This document shows positions 8,353 through 16,699 of a stretch of DNA of 64,000 nt, in pieces; the stretch's first letter is position 1; every line of letters starts with the position of its first letter. The stretch comes from JBBQRS01 sp038214535. GTDB lineage: Bacteria > Chloroflexota > Anaerolineae > CG2-30-64-16. A model generated the notes under the pieces. It made no database searches and was not told the DNA's origin. It saw only the letters and a program-made list of their open reading frames with translations. The stretch covers positions 1 to 64,000 of the forward strand of contig JBBQRS010000006.1 of assembly GCA_038214535.1 (NCBI GenBank), written 5' to 3'. The position numbers and the translations under genes were made by a program.

Positions 8353-9561
8353 TCACTCCGCCAATATGCGCAGGGCGCGCCGGCGCGCCAGGTCATCATC
8401 GGCGGGGGCGACACCCATTTGCAGGTCGCTCATCGCGCCGCCGGGATGCGGTTTGAGGCGCTGACCGAGATAAGCCGCTGTCACGGCCAGGCCCGACGCA
8501 ATCAATGCGGCGCGGCGCGCGTCCGTCATGTCGAACTCCGTCGTACCGTAGGTCTGCGCGGGGAGCCGCACCACCAGGTCTTCGAAGGCGTCAATCGCCG
8601 CTCTGTCGTGCGCCTGGGTGGCCGTGTCGGCAAGCTGCTTGAGCCGCCGAATCGTCTTCGCTTCGGCCAGGAGGGAGGGGTGGGATGAACCGGGCAGCGC
8701 CGGCGCGTTCGGCACGGCGATTGTCTCGTCAATCAGGAAGCCGATCACGCTGTGTGCCAGCTTTTCACCCATGACGGCCGTCACCTGTGGGTCGCCGGAT
8801 AGATAAAGCTCGATGGGGAAATTCGAGAGCAACCCGCCGTCCACAATCGTATGACCGGTGAGATCACGCCCGCGATACTCGCCCCACTCCGGCTGCCAGA
8901 TCACCTCCTGCCACAGCAATGGCACGCTCATGGACATGCGCGCCGCGTAGACCACCGGCAGGTCCGGCGCGGTGCGATGATTCAACACCAACATGCGCGA
9001 ATCGGTGGTGTCGGCGGCCACCAGCGACAGCTCGCGACTGGTGCGCGCGAAGAACTCGGAGAGGGTCAGATCGCCGTAGTCACGCGGTCGGCCGTGATCT
9101 TCTCCGCTATTGAGCATCTCGTGCAGCCAGACGACGAAGGCGTCTGCCGAGTACCAACCGCCCCGCTCGACGAAAGACAGGAGGTTACGCAGTCGGGGAC
9201 TGGCCGCCATCCGCTCGATCAACAGATCATCCAGCCGACGTTCGAGCGCGTCGGGCACGAGCGGCAAATCCACGCCTTCGAGGAACTGCCGCATTGCGCC
9301 TTTGGCCTGTTCTTCCGTTGACAATGCGATCGGCTCACCGAGAAATGTGGTGAACACCGGTTTTCCACCTACCGTCTCCAAGAGCACGGCACGAATCTCG
9401 TCAGTCGTGTAACCAGCGGCCAGCGCCGTCGCAGTGATCGCACCCGCCGACGTGCCGAGAAGTCTGCCGGGTGTGTGACCGCCATCGTCGAATGCCTGGA
9501 GCGCGCCCACAAACGCCATGCCTTTTGCGCCGCCACCCTCAAATACCAGATCGAATTCCAT
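8353..9561 (-). CDS. Patatin-like phospholipase
   Basis: A 402-residue serine acyl hydrolase of the patatin family. The oxyanion hole GGGAKG is at residues 9-14, the nucleophile Ser38 in GTSAG, and the catalytic Asp in VDGGLLSNFP near residue 239, so the Ser-Asp dyad is complete. The protein has no signal peptide or transmembrane helix and probably acts on phospholipids or neutral lipids at the inner face of the membrane. The start ATG at 9561 opens with EFDLVFEGGGAKG, right at the domain edge as usual. It is transcribed away from the ABC exporter; no partner gene is visible. Confidence 0.92.
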   Translation of the reverse strand: MEFDLVFEGGGAKGMAFVGALQAFDDGGHTPGRLLGTSAGAITATALAAGYTTDEIRAVLLETVGGKPVFTTFLGEPIALSTEEQAKGAMRQFLEGVDLPLVPDALERRLDDLLIERMAASPRLRNLLSFVERGGWYSADAFVVWLHEMLNSGEDHGRPRDYGDLTLSEFFARTSRELSLVAADTTDSRMLVLNHRTAPDLPVVYAARMSMSVPLLWQEVIWQPEWGEYRGRDLTGHTIVDGGLLSNFPIELYLSGDPQVTAVMGEKLAHSVIGFLIDETIAVPNAPALPGSSHPSLLAEAKTIRRLKQLADTATQAHDRAAIDAFEDLVVRLPAQTYGTTEFDMTDARRAALIASGLAVTAAYLGQRLKPHPGGAMSDLQMGVAPADDDLARRRALRILAE

Positions 9562-9709
9562 AATTCAGACACTCCTTTCACGTGCAGTCGGCCGGCAGTA
9601 CGGCAAATCGGTAAATACGCAATTTATTACAAATATGTTCAGCACTCGCGCTATTCTAACTTGACGCGCGTAGTTTGACAAGTTACCCCCGATGGAGGAA
9701 AATAGACGC

Positions 9710-9748
9710 ATGAACATGTTGAAACCCGGCCACAACCCGCAACACTGA
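9710..9748 (+). CDS. Putative 12-residue leader peptide upstream of the ABC exporter
   Basis: A GGAGGA ribosome site (9694-9699) is followed at normal distance by ATG and the short frame MNMLKPGHNPQH with TGA at 9746-9748. The stop codon is embedded in a small hairpin (ACGTGC/GCACGT, 9748-9762), and an intrinsic terminator follows 20 bases later, before the exporter genes. This arrangement matches a translation-coupled attenuator. The peptide is too short for homology; the call rests on layout alone. Confidence 0.5.
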   Translation: MNMLKPGHNPQH

Positions 9749-9767
9749 CGTGCGTCGCACGTATTTG

Positions 9768-9815
9768 AAGAGGCTCAGCGATCCGTACGGAGCGAGTCGC
9801 TGGGCCTCTTTGTGT
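9768..9815 (+). terminator. Leader terminator (attenuator candidate) before the ABC exporter
   Basis: AAGAGGCTCAGCGA (9768-9781) pairs with TCGCTGGGCCTCTT (9797-9810), a 14-bp stem with one wobble, followed by TGTGT. An alternative pairing is visible: CGTGCGTCGC (9749-9758) with GCGATCCGTACG (9778-9789), which would remove the last four bases of the terminator's 5' arm. Confidence 0.7.
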
Positions 9816-9837
9816 CTCTGGAATCAGGAGGCTCCTG

Positions 9838-11649
9838 GTGAACGATCCTCGCGAAAAATCTGATTATGACGTGACACAGGCCGTGTCGGTCAGCCGGCTG
9901 AAGGGCCTGTGGCGGCTGATGAGCGGCTACCGGTGGATGTATCTTGGCGCTATCGCGTTTCTGGCGTTGGCGGCGCTCGCCAAGACGTCCACCTACTTCC
10001 TGTTGCGCTATTTTGCCGACAACGCGCTGCAACCGGATTCAACGACGCGCATCCTGTTAGTGATCGCGCTGGGTTTCGTGGTGCTCGCCGTCTTCGAGGG
10101 CTCATTTACGTTCCTGAGCGGACGGTTGACGGCGCAAACGGCTGAGGGCATCACATTCCGGCTGCGTCGTTTCGTCTTCGATCACCTTCAGCGGCTGTCG
10201 TTTGCATATCACGACAAGACCCCAACCGGGGAGTTGATCCAGCGGTCTACGTCAGACGTCGACGCGTTGCGGCGTTTCTATGCCGATCAGGCCATCGGCA
10301 TCGGGCGCATCATGATGGTCTTCGGCATCAACTTCACCGCGCTGCTGATTCTCAACGTGCGGCTGGCGTTCGTTTCCATTGTTTTCATCCCGGTGATCAT
10401 CCTGCTCTCGGTGTTCTTCTTCAAACGCATCGCCAAGGCCTATGAGAAGTATCAGGAACAAGAAGCGGTGCTTTCGACAACGTTGCAGGAGAATCTTTCG
10501 GGCGTGCGCGTGGTGAAGGCCTTTGCACGCCAGGACTTCGAGATGGCAAAGTTCGAAAAGGAGAACCGGACGAAGTATCAGCGCGGGCGGCAACTCAATA
10601 TGATGCACTCGCTCTACTGGCCGGTCTCCGACATCCTGTGCGGCGCGCAAATGCTGCTCGGGTACTTCGTGGCCTCGATGATGGCGCTCAACAATGTGAT
10701 TACCATCGGCGACTATCTGGCCTACTCTGGCCTGCTGGTGTGGATCATTTGGCCAATGCGTAACCTGGGCCGGTTGATCGTGCAGCTTTCGACGGGCCTC
10801 GTGTCATTCGGCCGCGTCATGGATGTGGTCAGCCAGGAGCGCGAACCGCTGAACGACGGCATTGTGCAGCCGGATGCCCCGGCGACCGGCCATGTGGCGT
10901 TCGATGATGTTGCCTTCGCCTACGCCGAGGATAAGCCGGTGCTCAACGACATCAGGCTGAATGCCCGCGCCGGGCAGGCGATTGCCCTGCTGGGGGCCAC
11001 CGGCTCGGGAAAAACGTCGCTCGTCAACTTGCTGCCGCGTTTCTATGATTACACCGGCGGGAAGCTGATGCTGGATGGCGTTGATCTGAAAGAGTATTCC
11101 CGCGAGTATCTGCGCCGGCAGATCGGCATCGTAGAGCAAGAGCCGTTCCTGTTCTCGCGCAGCATCAAGGAGAACATCGCCTACGGCGCGCCGGAAGGCG
11201 TGACCGATGAGCAGATCGAAGATGCGGCGCGCGCGGCCGCGGTGCATGACGCGATTGTCAGCTTCCCGAACGGCTACAGCACGCTGGTCGGCGAGCGCGG
11301 CATCACGTTGTCGGGCGGGCAGAAGCAGCGCATCGCCATTGCCCGCGCGCTGTTGCGTGACCCGCGCATCCTGATCCTGGATGACGCAACCTCGTCCGTG
11401 GACATGGAGACGGAAGCCGAAATTCGCGAGGCGCTGGCGCGGCTGATGGAAGGTCGCACGACGTTCATCATCGCGCATCGTATCCAGAGCGTCGTCGACG
11501 CGGACCAGATCCTGGTGTTGGAGCACGGCAAGGTCGTGCAGCAAGGAACACACGAGGAGTTGGTAGAGCAAGCAGGCTTCTATCGCGAGATCTATGATTT
11601 GCAGGCGCGCATCGAGACCGAGTTGGCCGAGGAACTGGCAACAGTTTGA
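9838..11649 (+). CDS. ABC exporter half-transporter, subunit with degenerate ATPase site
   Basis: A 603-residue half-transporter: six membrane helices (about 30-320) and a C-terminal nucleotide-binding domain. Walker A is GATGSGKT (about 384-391), signature LSGGQKQR, and Walker B ends ILILDDATSSVD, so the catalytic Glu is replaced by Asp. That replacement is typical of one member of heterodimeric type IV exporters such as BmrC/D and TM287/288. The partner gene follows after 97 bases. GTG start at 9838 with AGGAGG before it. Likely a drug or lipid exporter in the cytoplasmic membrane; the leader region upstream suggests inducible expression. Substrate unknown. Confidence 0.9.
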   Translation: MNDPREKSDYDVTQAVSVSRLKGLWRLMSGYRWMYLGAIAFLALAALAKTSTYFLLRYFADNALQPDSTTRILLVIALGFVVLAVFEGSFTFLSGRLTAQTAEGITFRLRRFVFDHLQRLSFAYHDKTPTGELIQRSTSDVDALRRFYADQAIGIGRIMMVFGINFTALLILNVRLAFVSIVFIPVIILLSVFFFKRIAKAYEKYQEQEAVLSTTLQENLSGVRVVKAFARQDFEMAKFEKENRTKYQRGRQLNMMHSLYWPVSDILCGAQMLLGYFVASMMALNNVITIGDYLAYSGLLVWIIWPMRNLGRLIVQLSTGLVSFGRVMDVVSQEREPLNDGIVQPDAPATGHVAFDDVAFAYAEDKPVLNDIRLNARAGQAIALLGATGSGKTSLVNLLPRFYDYTGGKLMLDGVDLKEYSREYLRRQIGIVEQEPFLFSRSIKENIAYGAPEGVTDEQIEDAARAAAVHDAIVSFPNGYSTLVGERGITLSGGQKQRIAIARALLRDPRILILDDATSSVDMETEAEIREALARLMEGRTTFIIAHRIQSVVDADQILVLEHGKVVQQGTHEELVEQAGFYREIYDLQARIETELAEELATV

Positions 11650-11661
11650 GCGCCCCGCATC

Positions 11662-11713
11662 GTATAGCCCATTCGTGGGCGCTGCACCGGACGCCCACGA
11701 GGGGCGAGGCTAC
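11662..11713. repeat. Palindromic repeat, GTAG...CTAC family, copy 2 (inside the ABC operon)
   Basis: GTATAGCCC...CGTGGGCG, a 10-base loop, then CGCCCACGAGGGGC...GGCTAC. The inner arms share CGCCCACGAGGGG with the copy at 23058-23090. It fills most of the gap between the two exporter genes. Confidence 0.65.
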
Positions 11714-11746
11714 CGGCTGGTAAAGAGATGACTGGAAGGTAAGAAC

Positions 11747-13579
11747 GTGGCAGAACCAGAATTCGAGGAAGAAGAATTTAGTACGCAGTTCAACGGACGC
11801 ACCCTCGGGCGCATCCTGGAACAGGTTAAACCGCACTGGCCGTGGGTCGTGGGGTTTCTTCTCGCGATCAGTCTTATCTCAGTCCTTGATTCTTACTTTA
11901 CGTTTCTGAACAAGCGACTGATTGATGAGGGCATCGTCGCGGGCAACCGCGCGATGATCACCAGCATCCTGACGCAGTACGGCACGCTGATGGTTTTGCA
12001 AGCCCTGTTCTTCTTCGTAATGATCTTCCTGGCGGCAATGCTGGGCGAGCGGGTGCAATATGACTTGCGCAAGAAGCTGTTCGGGCATCTGCAAGAGCTT
12101 TCGCTCTCCTATTACAACCAGACGCCGGTCGGCTGGATCATGTCACGCGTCACATCGGACACGGAGCGCATCTCTCAACTGGTCACCTGGGGGATGATTG
12201 ACGTGACGTGGGCGACGGTCAGCATCGTGACGGCGCTCTACTTCATGCTGCGAATCAACTGGCAGTTGGCGCTGGTCGTGATGCTGGTGATCCCGGTGCT
12301 GCTGGCGGTCGCCGTGTACTTCAAGAAGCGCATTCTGGTTGAGTATCGCAACGTGCGTAAGACGAACTCGAAGATCACGGGCGCGTTCAACGAAAACATC
12401 ACCGGCGTGCGGGTGGCAAAGGCGCTGGGCCGAGAGCCGAAAAACCTGGAAGAATTCACCGGCCTGGCGTTGGAGATGTACAATTCCTCCTATCGGGCGG
12501 CGTGGCTTTCGGCCCTCTTCCTGCCGGTGGTGCAGATCATCAGCTCGGTGGCAATCGGGTTCATCGTGCTGTTCGGTGGTTTGCAGGCGCAGGCCGGTAT
12601 CCTGACCATCGGCGGCATCCAGGCGTTTGTGTCATATGTAACGTTTATGCTGTGGCCGATTCAGGATTTAGCGCGCGTCTACGCGGATATGCAGAACGCG
12701 ATCGCGTCGGCGGAGCGCACGTTCAGCCTGATAGACGCCCGGCCCGAAATTTCCGACCGGCCCAACGCCCATGATCCGGGGACGATTGCCGCGGATATCG
12801 AGTTCGACGACGTGGGGTTCTACTACGAAGAAGACAAGCCGGTGCTCAGCCACTTCAACCTGACCGTGCGCAAGGGCGAGACCATCGCGCTGGTGGGGCC
12901 GACCGGCGGTGGCAAGTCAACCATCGTCAACCTGGTCGCCCGGTTCTTCGAGCCGAAGACGGGCGTGATCCGCATCGGCGGCGAGGATTATACAAATCTG
13001 TCGCTGAACGCGATACAATCACGTATCGGGGTCGTGCTGCAAACGCCGCACCTGTTTTCGGGGTCTATCCGCGAGAACATCCGCTATGGCCGGCTGGAAG
13101 CCACCGATGTGGAAGTGGAAGATGCCGCGAAACTGGCAGGGGCGCACGATTTCATCATCACGCTGGAAGGCGGCTATAAGGCGGAGGTGGGCGAGGGCGG
13201 CAACCGGCTTTCCGTGGGACAGAAGCAACTCATCAGCCTGGCGCGCGCGATCCTGGCGAAGCCGGAAGTGCTGATTATGGATGAGGCAACCAGCTCCGTG
13301 GACACGTTGACGGAAGGGCTGATCCAGCGCGGCATGGTGACGCTGATGGCGGGGCGCACCAGCTTCGTCATCGCGCATCGGCTCTCGACGATCAAGCAGG
13401 CCGACCGCATCCTGGTGGTGGAGAATGGCGGTATTTCAGAGAGGGGAACCCATGCCGAACTGCTCCAGTTACGCGGGCATTACTATCATCTTTACACCCA
13501 GCAGTTCCGCCATGAGCGCGAACTCGCTTACGGCACGACGCCGGAAGCGACGGAAGCAACCCAGCCTGTCGGTGCATAA
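11747..13579 (+). CDS. ABC exporter half-transporter, subunit with canonical Walker B
   Basis: A 610-residue half-transporter with an N-terminal acidic tail, six membrane helices and a nucleotide-binding domain. Walker A is GPTGGGKS (about 383-390) and Walker B is VLIMDEATSSVD with the catalytic Glu present, but the signature motif is LSVGQ rather than LSGGQ. In a heterodimer the signature of one subunit faces the Walker motifs of the other, so this imperfect signature would sit in the same composite site as the Asp-substituted Walker B of the upstream gene, leaving one consensus and one degenerate site. GTG start at 11747 after GGAAGG. Confidence 0.9.
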   Translation: MAEPEFEEEEFSTQFNGRTLGRILEQVKPHWPWVVGFLLAISLISVLDSYFTFLNKRLIDEGIVAGNRAMITSILTQYGTLMVLQALFFFVMIFLAAMLGERVQYDLRKKLFGHLQELSLSYYNQTPVGWIMSRVTSDTERISQLVTWGMIDVTWATVSIVTALYFMLRINWQLALVVMLVIPVLLAVAVYFKKRILVEYRNVRKTNSKITGAFNENITGVRVAKALGREPKNLEEFTGLALEMYNSSYRAAWLSALFLPVVQIISSVAIGFIVLFGGLQAQAGILTIGGIQAFVSYVTFMLWPIQDLARVYADMQNAIASAERTFSLIDARPEISDRPNAHDPGTIAADIEFDDVGFYYEEDKPVLSHFNLTVRKGETIALVGPTGGGKSTIVNLVARFFEPKTGVIRIGGEDYTNLSLNAIQSRIGVVLQTPHLFSGSIRENIRYGRLEATDVEVEDAAKLAGAHDFIITLEGGYKAEVGEGGNRLSVGQKQLISLARAILAKPEVLIMDEATSSVDTLTEGLIQRGMVTLMAGRTSFVIAHRLSTIKQADRILVVENGGISERGTHAELLQLRGHYYHLYTQQFRHERELAYGTTPEATEATQPVGA

Positions 13580-13602
13580 CAGAGAAGTGAGGGAAAATTA
13601 GC

Positions 13603-15405
13603 ATGAGCGAAAACAGGAAACAACCCACAGGGGCCGAGACCATCGCTTGGAACCTGGAAGACCTGTACGCCGGACTCAATGATCCAAAAATCGAGCTCGA
13701 CCTGCAAGCCGCCGAAGCCGCCGCCGATGCACTGGATCGAGACTACCGAGGGCGCATTGCGGCGCTTTCACCGGACGAGCTGGGCAAGATGCTCGCCATC
13801 TACGAAACCATCGAAGATCGCGCTGGCAAGGTGGGCGCGTTTGCCTATCTCTACTGGGCGTCCGATACGGGCGATCCGCAGCGCGGCGCGTTGCTGCAAC
13901 GGGCCACGGAACGCGGGTCACGGCTGAATCAGAAGCTCGTCTTTCTCGAACTCGAGTTGGTACACGCGTCCGATGACGTGGCGGCGCAGTGGGTGGCGCA
14001 TCCGGCGTTGCGTCAATACCGGCACTGGCTGGAGCAGTTGCGCCGGTATCAGCCCCACCTGTTGAGCGAACCCGAAGAGAAAATCCTCAGCGAGAAGGCC
14101 GTCACCGGCCGCAACGCGTGGGATCGTTTCTTCGATGAGGTGCATGGCGCGGCGCGCTACGACCTCGACGGGGAAAAGCTCACGCGCGATCAGGTGTTAT
14201 CGCGGCTCTATTCGCCCGACCGGGAGGAGCGCCGGATTGCGGCGGCAGCCGTCACAGCCGGGTTGCAGGAGTTGTGCCGCACGAACACCTATGTATTCAA
14301 CACGATTCTGGCCGACAAGGCGTCGGATGACCGGTTGAGGCATTATGCGAACTGGCTTTCGGCCCGGAATATCGCGAACGAAGTCGCCGATGAAACGGTT
14401 GAGGCGCTGATCCAGGCGGTCACTTCGCGTTATGATATCGTGGAGCGCTATTATCGCCTCAAGAAGTCACTGCTGGGGCTGGACGCGCTATACGACTATG
14501 ACCGCTATGCGCCGCTGCCGGCCGCAGACCGACGTTATACGTGGGACGAGGCGCGCGAGATCGTGCTGAATGCTTACGCGCAGTTTCACCCGCGCATGGC
14601 CGAAGTGGCGAGCCAATTCTTTGACAAGCAGTGGATTGACGCCGCCGTCAGGCCGGGCAAGCTGGGGGGCGCGTTCAGCCACGGCGTTGTGCCGTCGGTG
14701 CATCCCTACGTATTGATGAACTACGAGGGCATGACCCGCGACGTGATGACGCTGGCGCACGAGCTGGGGCACGGCGTGCATCAGAGCCTGGCGGGTGTGC
14801 AGGGGACGCTGCAACACCGCACGCCGCTGACGACCGCGGAAACCGCATCCGTGTTTGGCGAGATGCTGGTGTTTCAAGACCTCATCGCCGCGGAGAGCGA
14901 CCCCGCGGTGCGGTTGGCGATGCTGACCAGCAAATTGGAGGATTCGTTCGCGACGGCCTTCCGGCAGATCGCGATGAACCGCTTCGAGAACGCCATCCAC
15001 ACGGCGCGGCGCGAAGAAGGCGAACTGACTTCAGAGCGCTTCGGCGAATTGTGGCTGGCGACGCAACAGGCGATGTTCGGCGAATCGGTTAAGCTGCGCG
15101 ACGAGTACAACCTGTGGTGGAGCTATATCCCGCACTTCATCGGCGTTCCGGGCTACGTGTATGCCTACGCGTTTGGCGAGTTGCTGGTATTGGCCCTGTA
15201 TGCGAAGTACAAAGAAGTGGGGGCCGATTTCGCGCCGAGCTATCTGGAAATGCTCGCGGCGGGCGGCTCTGATTGGCCGCATGAGATCGTCCGCGCGCTG
15301 GGGGTGGACCTCACCGACCGGGCGTTCTGGGACAAGGGGCTGCAAATCCTGTCCGATATGGTCACTGAGGCGGAAGAGTTGGCGGCCCAGGTGCAAACCG
15401 CTTGA
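13603..15405 (+). CDS. pepF: Oligoendopeptidase F (M3 zinc metallopeptidase)
   Basis: A 600-residue cytosolic peptidase that cleaves short peptides. The zinc motif HELGH lies near residues 385-389 in MTLAHELGHGVHQSL, with the downstream Glu-containing TAETASVFGEM stretch supplying the third ligand. Whole-length layout (N-terminal helical domain, EDLYAGLNDP start, SYIPHFIGVPGYVYAYAFGEL near the C-terminus) fits PepF of about 600 residues. ATG at 13603 follows GAGGGA, 23 bases after the exporter stop, so it may belong to the exporter transcript. Confidence 0.95.
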   Translation: MSENRKQPTGAETIAWNLEDLYAGLNDPKIELDLQAAEAAADALDRDYRGRIAALSPDELGKMLAIYETIEDRAGKVGAFAYLYWASDTGDPQRGALLQRATERGSRLNQKLVFLELELVHASDDVAAQWVAHPALRQYRHWLEQLRRYQPHLLSEPEEKILSEKAVTGRNAWDRFFDEVHGAARYDLDGEKLTRDQVLSRLYSPDREERRIAAAAVTAGLQELCRTNTYVFNTILADKASDDRLRHYANWLSARNIANEVADETVEALIQAVTSRYDIVERYYRLKKSLLGLDALYDYDRYAPLPAADRRYTWDEAREIVLNAYAQFHPRMAEVASQFFDKQWIDAAVRPGKLGGAFSHGVVPSVHPYVLMNYEGMTRDVMTLAHELGHGVHQSLAGVQGTLQHRTPLTTAETASVFGEMLVFQDLIAAESDPAVRLAMLTSKLEDSFATAFRQIAMNRFENAIHTARREEGELTSERFGELWLATQQAMFGESVKLRDEYNLWWSYIPHFIGVPGYVYAYAFGELLVLALYAKYKEVGADFAPSYLEMLAAGGSDWPHEIVRALGVDLTDRAFWDKGLQILSDMVTEAEELAAQVQTA

Positions 15406-15427
15406 CCGCTCCGAAATGCCGTTGGAT

Positions 15428-15456
15428 TTGACAGAAGCCACGCTTAGACGTATACT
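15428..15456 (+). promoter_or_regulatory. Strong sigma-70-type promoter of the cold-shock gene
   Basis: TTGACA (15428-15433), 17-base spacer, TATACT (15451-15456). The predicted transcript starts near 15463, leaving a 5' leader of about 140 bases before the cold-shock ATG, with a hairpin CGCCCAG/CTGGGCG at 15505-15531 followed by TCATTTTT. Confidence 0.8.
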
Positions 15457-15603
15457 GCGCCCAGTTTCGGCGTAGTGAGTCTGTACCGGATGTCGCAAAT
15501 GTCCCGCCCAGTACCCTACCAGGTCTGGGCGTCATTTTTGGACAATCCGGAAATCACATGCTGAAAAGATATCTCAGTACAGTTCAGGAGGTCTCGAAGG
15601 ACT

Positions 15604-15816
15604 ATGTCAGCTCGTGAGCGCGGAACCGTTAAGTGGTTCAGCAATCAGAAGGGTTATGGGTTCATCGCGCGGGAGTCCGGCGAGGACGTGTTCGTGCACT
15701 TCTCGACCATTCAGGGCGAGGGATACAAGTCTCTCACTCAGGGCGAACAAGTCGAATTTGCGGTGCAGCAGGGCGATAAGGGCCTGTCCGCCGTGGATGT
15801 CGAGCGAGTCCAGTAA
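15604..15816 (+). CDS. csp: Cold-shock protein (CspA family)
   Basis: A 70-residue single OB-fold nucleic-acid chaperone. RNP1 appears as KGYGFI and RNP2 as VFVHF, with the starting GTVKWF typical of the family. It binds single-stranded RNA or DNA and melts secondary structure. AGGAGG lies upstream, and the start is preceded by a long leader with a strong promoter, the usual arrangement for cold-inducible csp genes, whose leaders fold differently with temperature. A strong terminator follows at 15928. It is monocistronic. Confidence 0.95.
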   Translation: MSARERGTVKWFSNQKGYGFIARESGEDVFVHFSTIQGEGYKSLTQGEQVEFAVQQGDKGLSAVDVERVQ

Positions 15817-15927
15817 GGATGAATCTTTGAAGGCGTAGCGACGTTGCGTGCGCCGGCCTTCATCCTACCAGAGCGCTGTTGAACTCCCGCAGAGCTGTGG
15901 TGAGATCGAATGGGAGTATAACAACAC

Positions 15928-15964
15928 AAGGCCTGCTGCCGATCAAGGTAGCAGGCCTTTTCAT
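15928..15964 (+). terminator. Intrinsic terminator after the cold-shock gene
   Basis: AAGGCCTGCTGCC pairs with GGTAGCAGGCCTT (13 bp, one wobble) around loop GATCAA, followed by TTCATT. Confidence 0.85.
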
Positions 15965-15987
15965 TAAGAATCTGTCCGAAAACCCTC

Positions 15988-16038
15988 GTAGTATAGGGCC
16001 TTGTGCCTGTCGCAGGCGCCCACAAGGGGCCAAACTAC
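15988..16038. repeat. Palindromic repeat, GTAG...CTAC family, copy 3
   Basis: GTAGTATAGGGCCTTGTG and the complementary CACAAGGGGCCAAACTAC form the arms. Layout and sequence match the copy at 8247-8297 closely. It lies between the cold-shock terminator and tfoX. Confidence 0.75.
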
Positions 16039-16054
16039 GAATATTCGGAAGATT

Positions 16055-16441
16055 CTAAGCAAGTTTCCCCTTTGCGGCTTTCGGCGGCAGGCTCCGCGTG
16101 TAATCGCACGCCTTTTCGATCCAGGGCGCAAGTTGATCGGGCGAGGCGACGAGCGCATCGGGAACGACAGCGTACTCCCGCCACGTATGGCCGTGCATCG
16201 GCTCGAACGGCGCTGCGCCCGCCATGCTCAGCAAGGCCGCGCGGTCTTCAGGGGATAAGCGCAACGCCAGGCGGTCCTCCATAAGAATCGCGAACAGGTT
16301 GCCGTTTACGGTCGCGCTGGGATAGCCGAACATGACCCGACGCTTTACGTTGGGAAGATCGTCTACCAGAGATCGGAACAGCGTCATCAGCGACTCGGAT
16401 GAGGGGAGCCAGCGGACGGCGGGGTCTGTGCGTTTAGCCAT
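16055..16441 (-). CDS. TfoX N-terminal domain protein
   Basis: A 128-residue protein with the TfoX/Sxy N-terminal fold: FRSLVDDLPNVKRRVMFGYPSATVNGNLFAIL and LRLSPEDRAAL are typical, as is the C-terminal helix region. In gamma-proteobacteria TfoX/Sxy activates competence genes together with CRP; stand-alone N-terminal domains in other phyla have no established role. It has its own promoter (16491-16519). The encoded protein lacks the helix-hairpin-helix C-terminal domain of full TfoX. Confidence 0.85.
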   Translation of the reverse strand: MAKRTDPAVRWLPSSESLMTLFRSLVDDLPNVKRRVMFGYPSATVNGNLFAILMEDRLALRLSPEDRAALLSMAGAAPFEPMHGHTWREYAVVPDALVASPDQLAPWIEKACDYTRSLPPKAAKGKLA

Positions 16442-16490
16442 TGTGTGATCGTCTCCTCAGGGGCGTTGGGCGGATGTTTGCACCGGGTGC

Positions 16491-16519
16491 ATTCTAGCCG
16501 CAGAGCATCATGCAGTCAA
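16491..16519 (-). promoter_or_regulatory. Promoter of the TfoX-domain gene
   Basis: On the minus strand TTGACT (16519-16514), 17-base spacer, TAGAAT (16496-16491), about 50 bases before the ATG. Confidence 0.7.
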
Positions 16520-16595
16520 GCCAGTTTATATTTGCACGACAATTGCTCTAATCTTGTCGTCTGGATGCCTTCTCACACTCCTCTGCCTCGAGTGG

Positions 16596-16604
16596 TGTTA
16601 TAAT
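16596..16604 (+). promoter_or_regulatory. Extended -10 promoter of the receiver-TrxR gene
   Basis: TGTTATAAT, a perfect -10 box with the TGN extension. The -35 position is poor, as is usual for extended -10 promoters. It precedes the GTG start at 16700 by about 95 bases. Confidence 0.6.
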
Positions 16605-16699
16605 CTACGCCAACATCTGCGCGGCATCCCCCAATGCGACGCACGCTGTTTGAATCCTCACGCTCGGTGATAATCAACGCGAAAGTTGGAGGCGAAGCC

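Noticed and set aside
15457..15603. Riboswitch in the cold-shock leader
   Set aside because: No conserved aptamer core that I recognise; only one hairpin is visible, so it is recorded as a structured leader.
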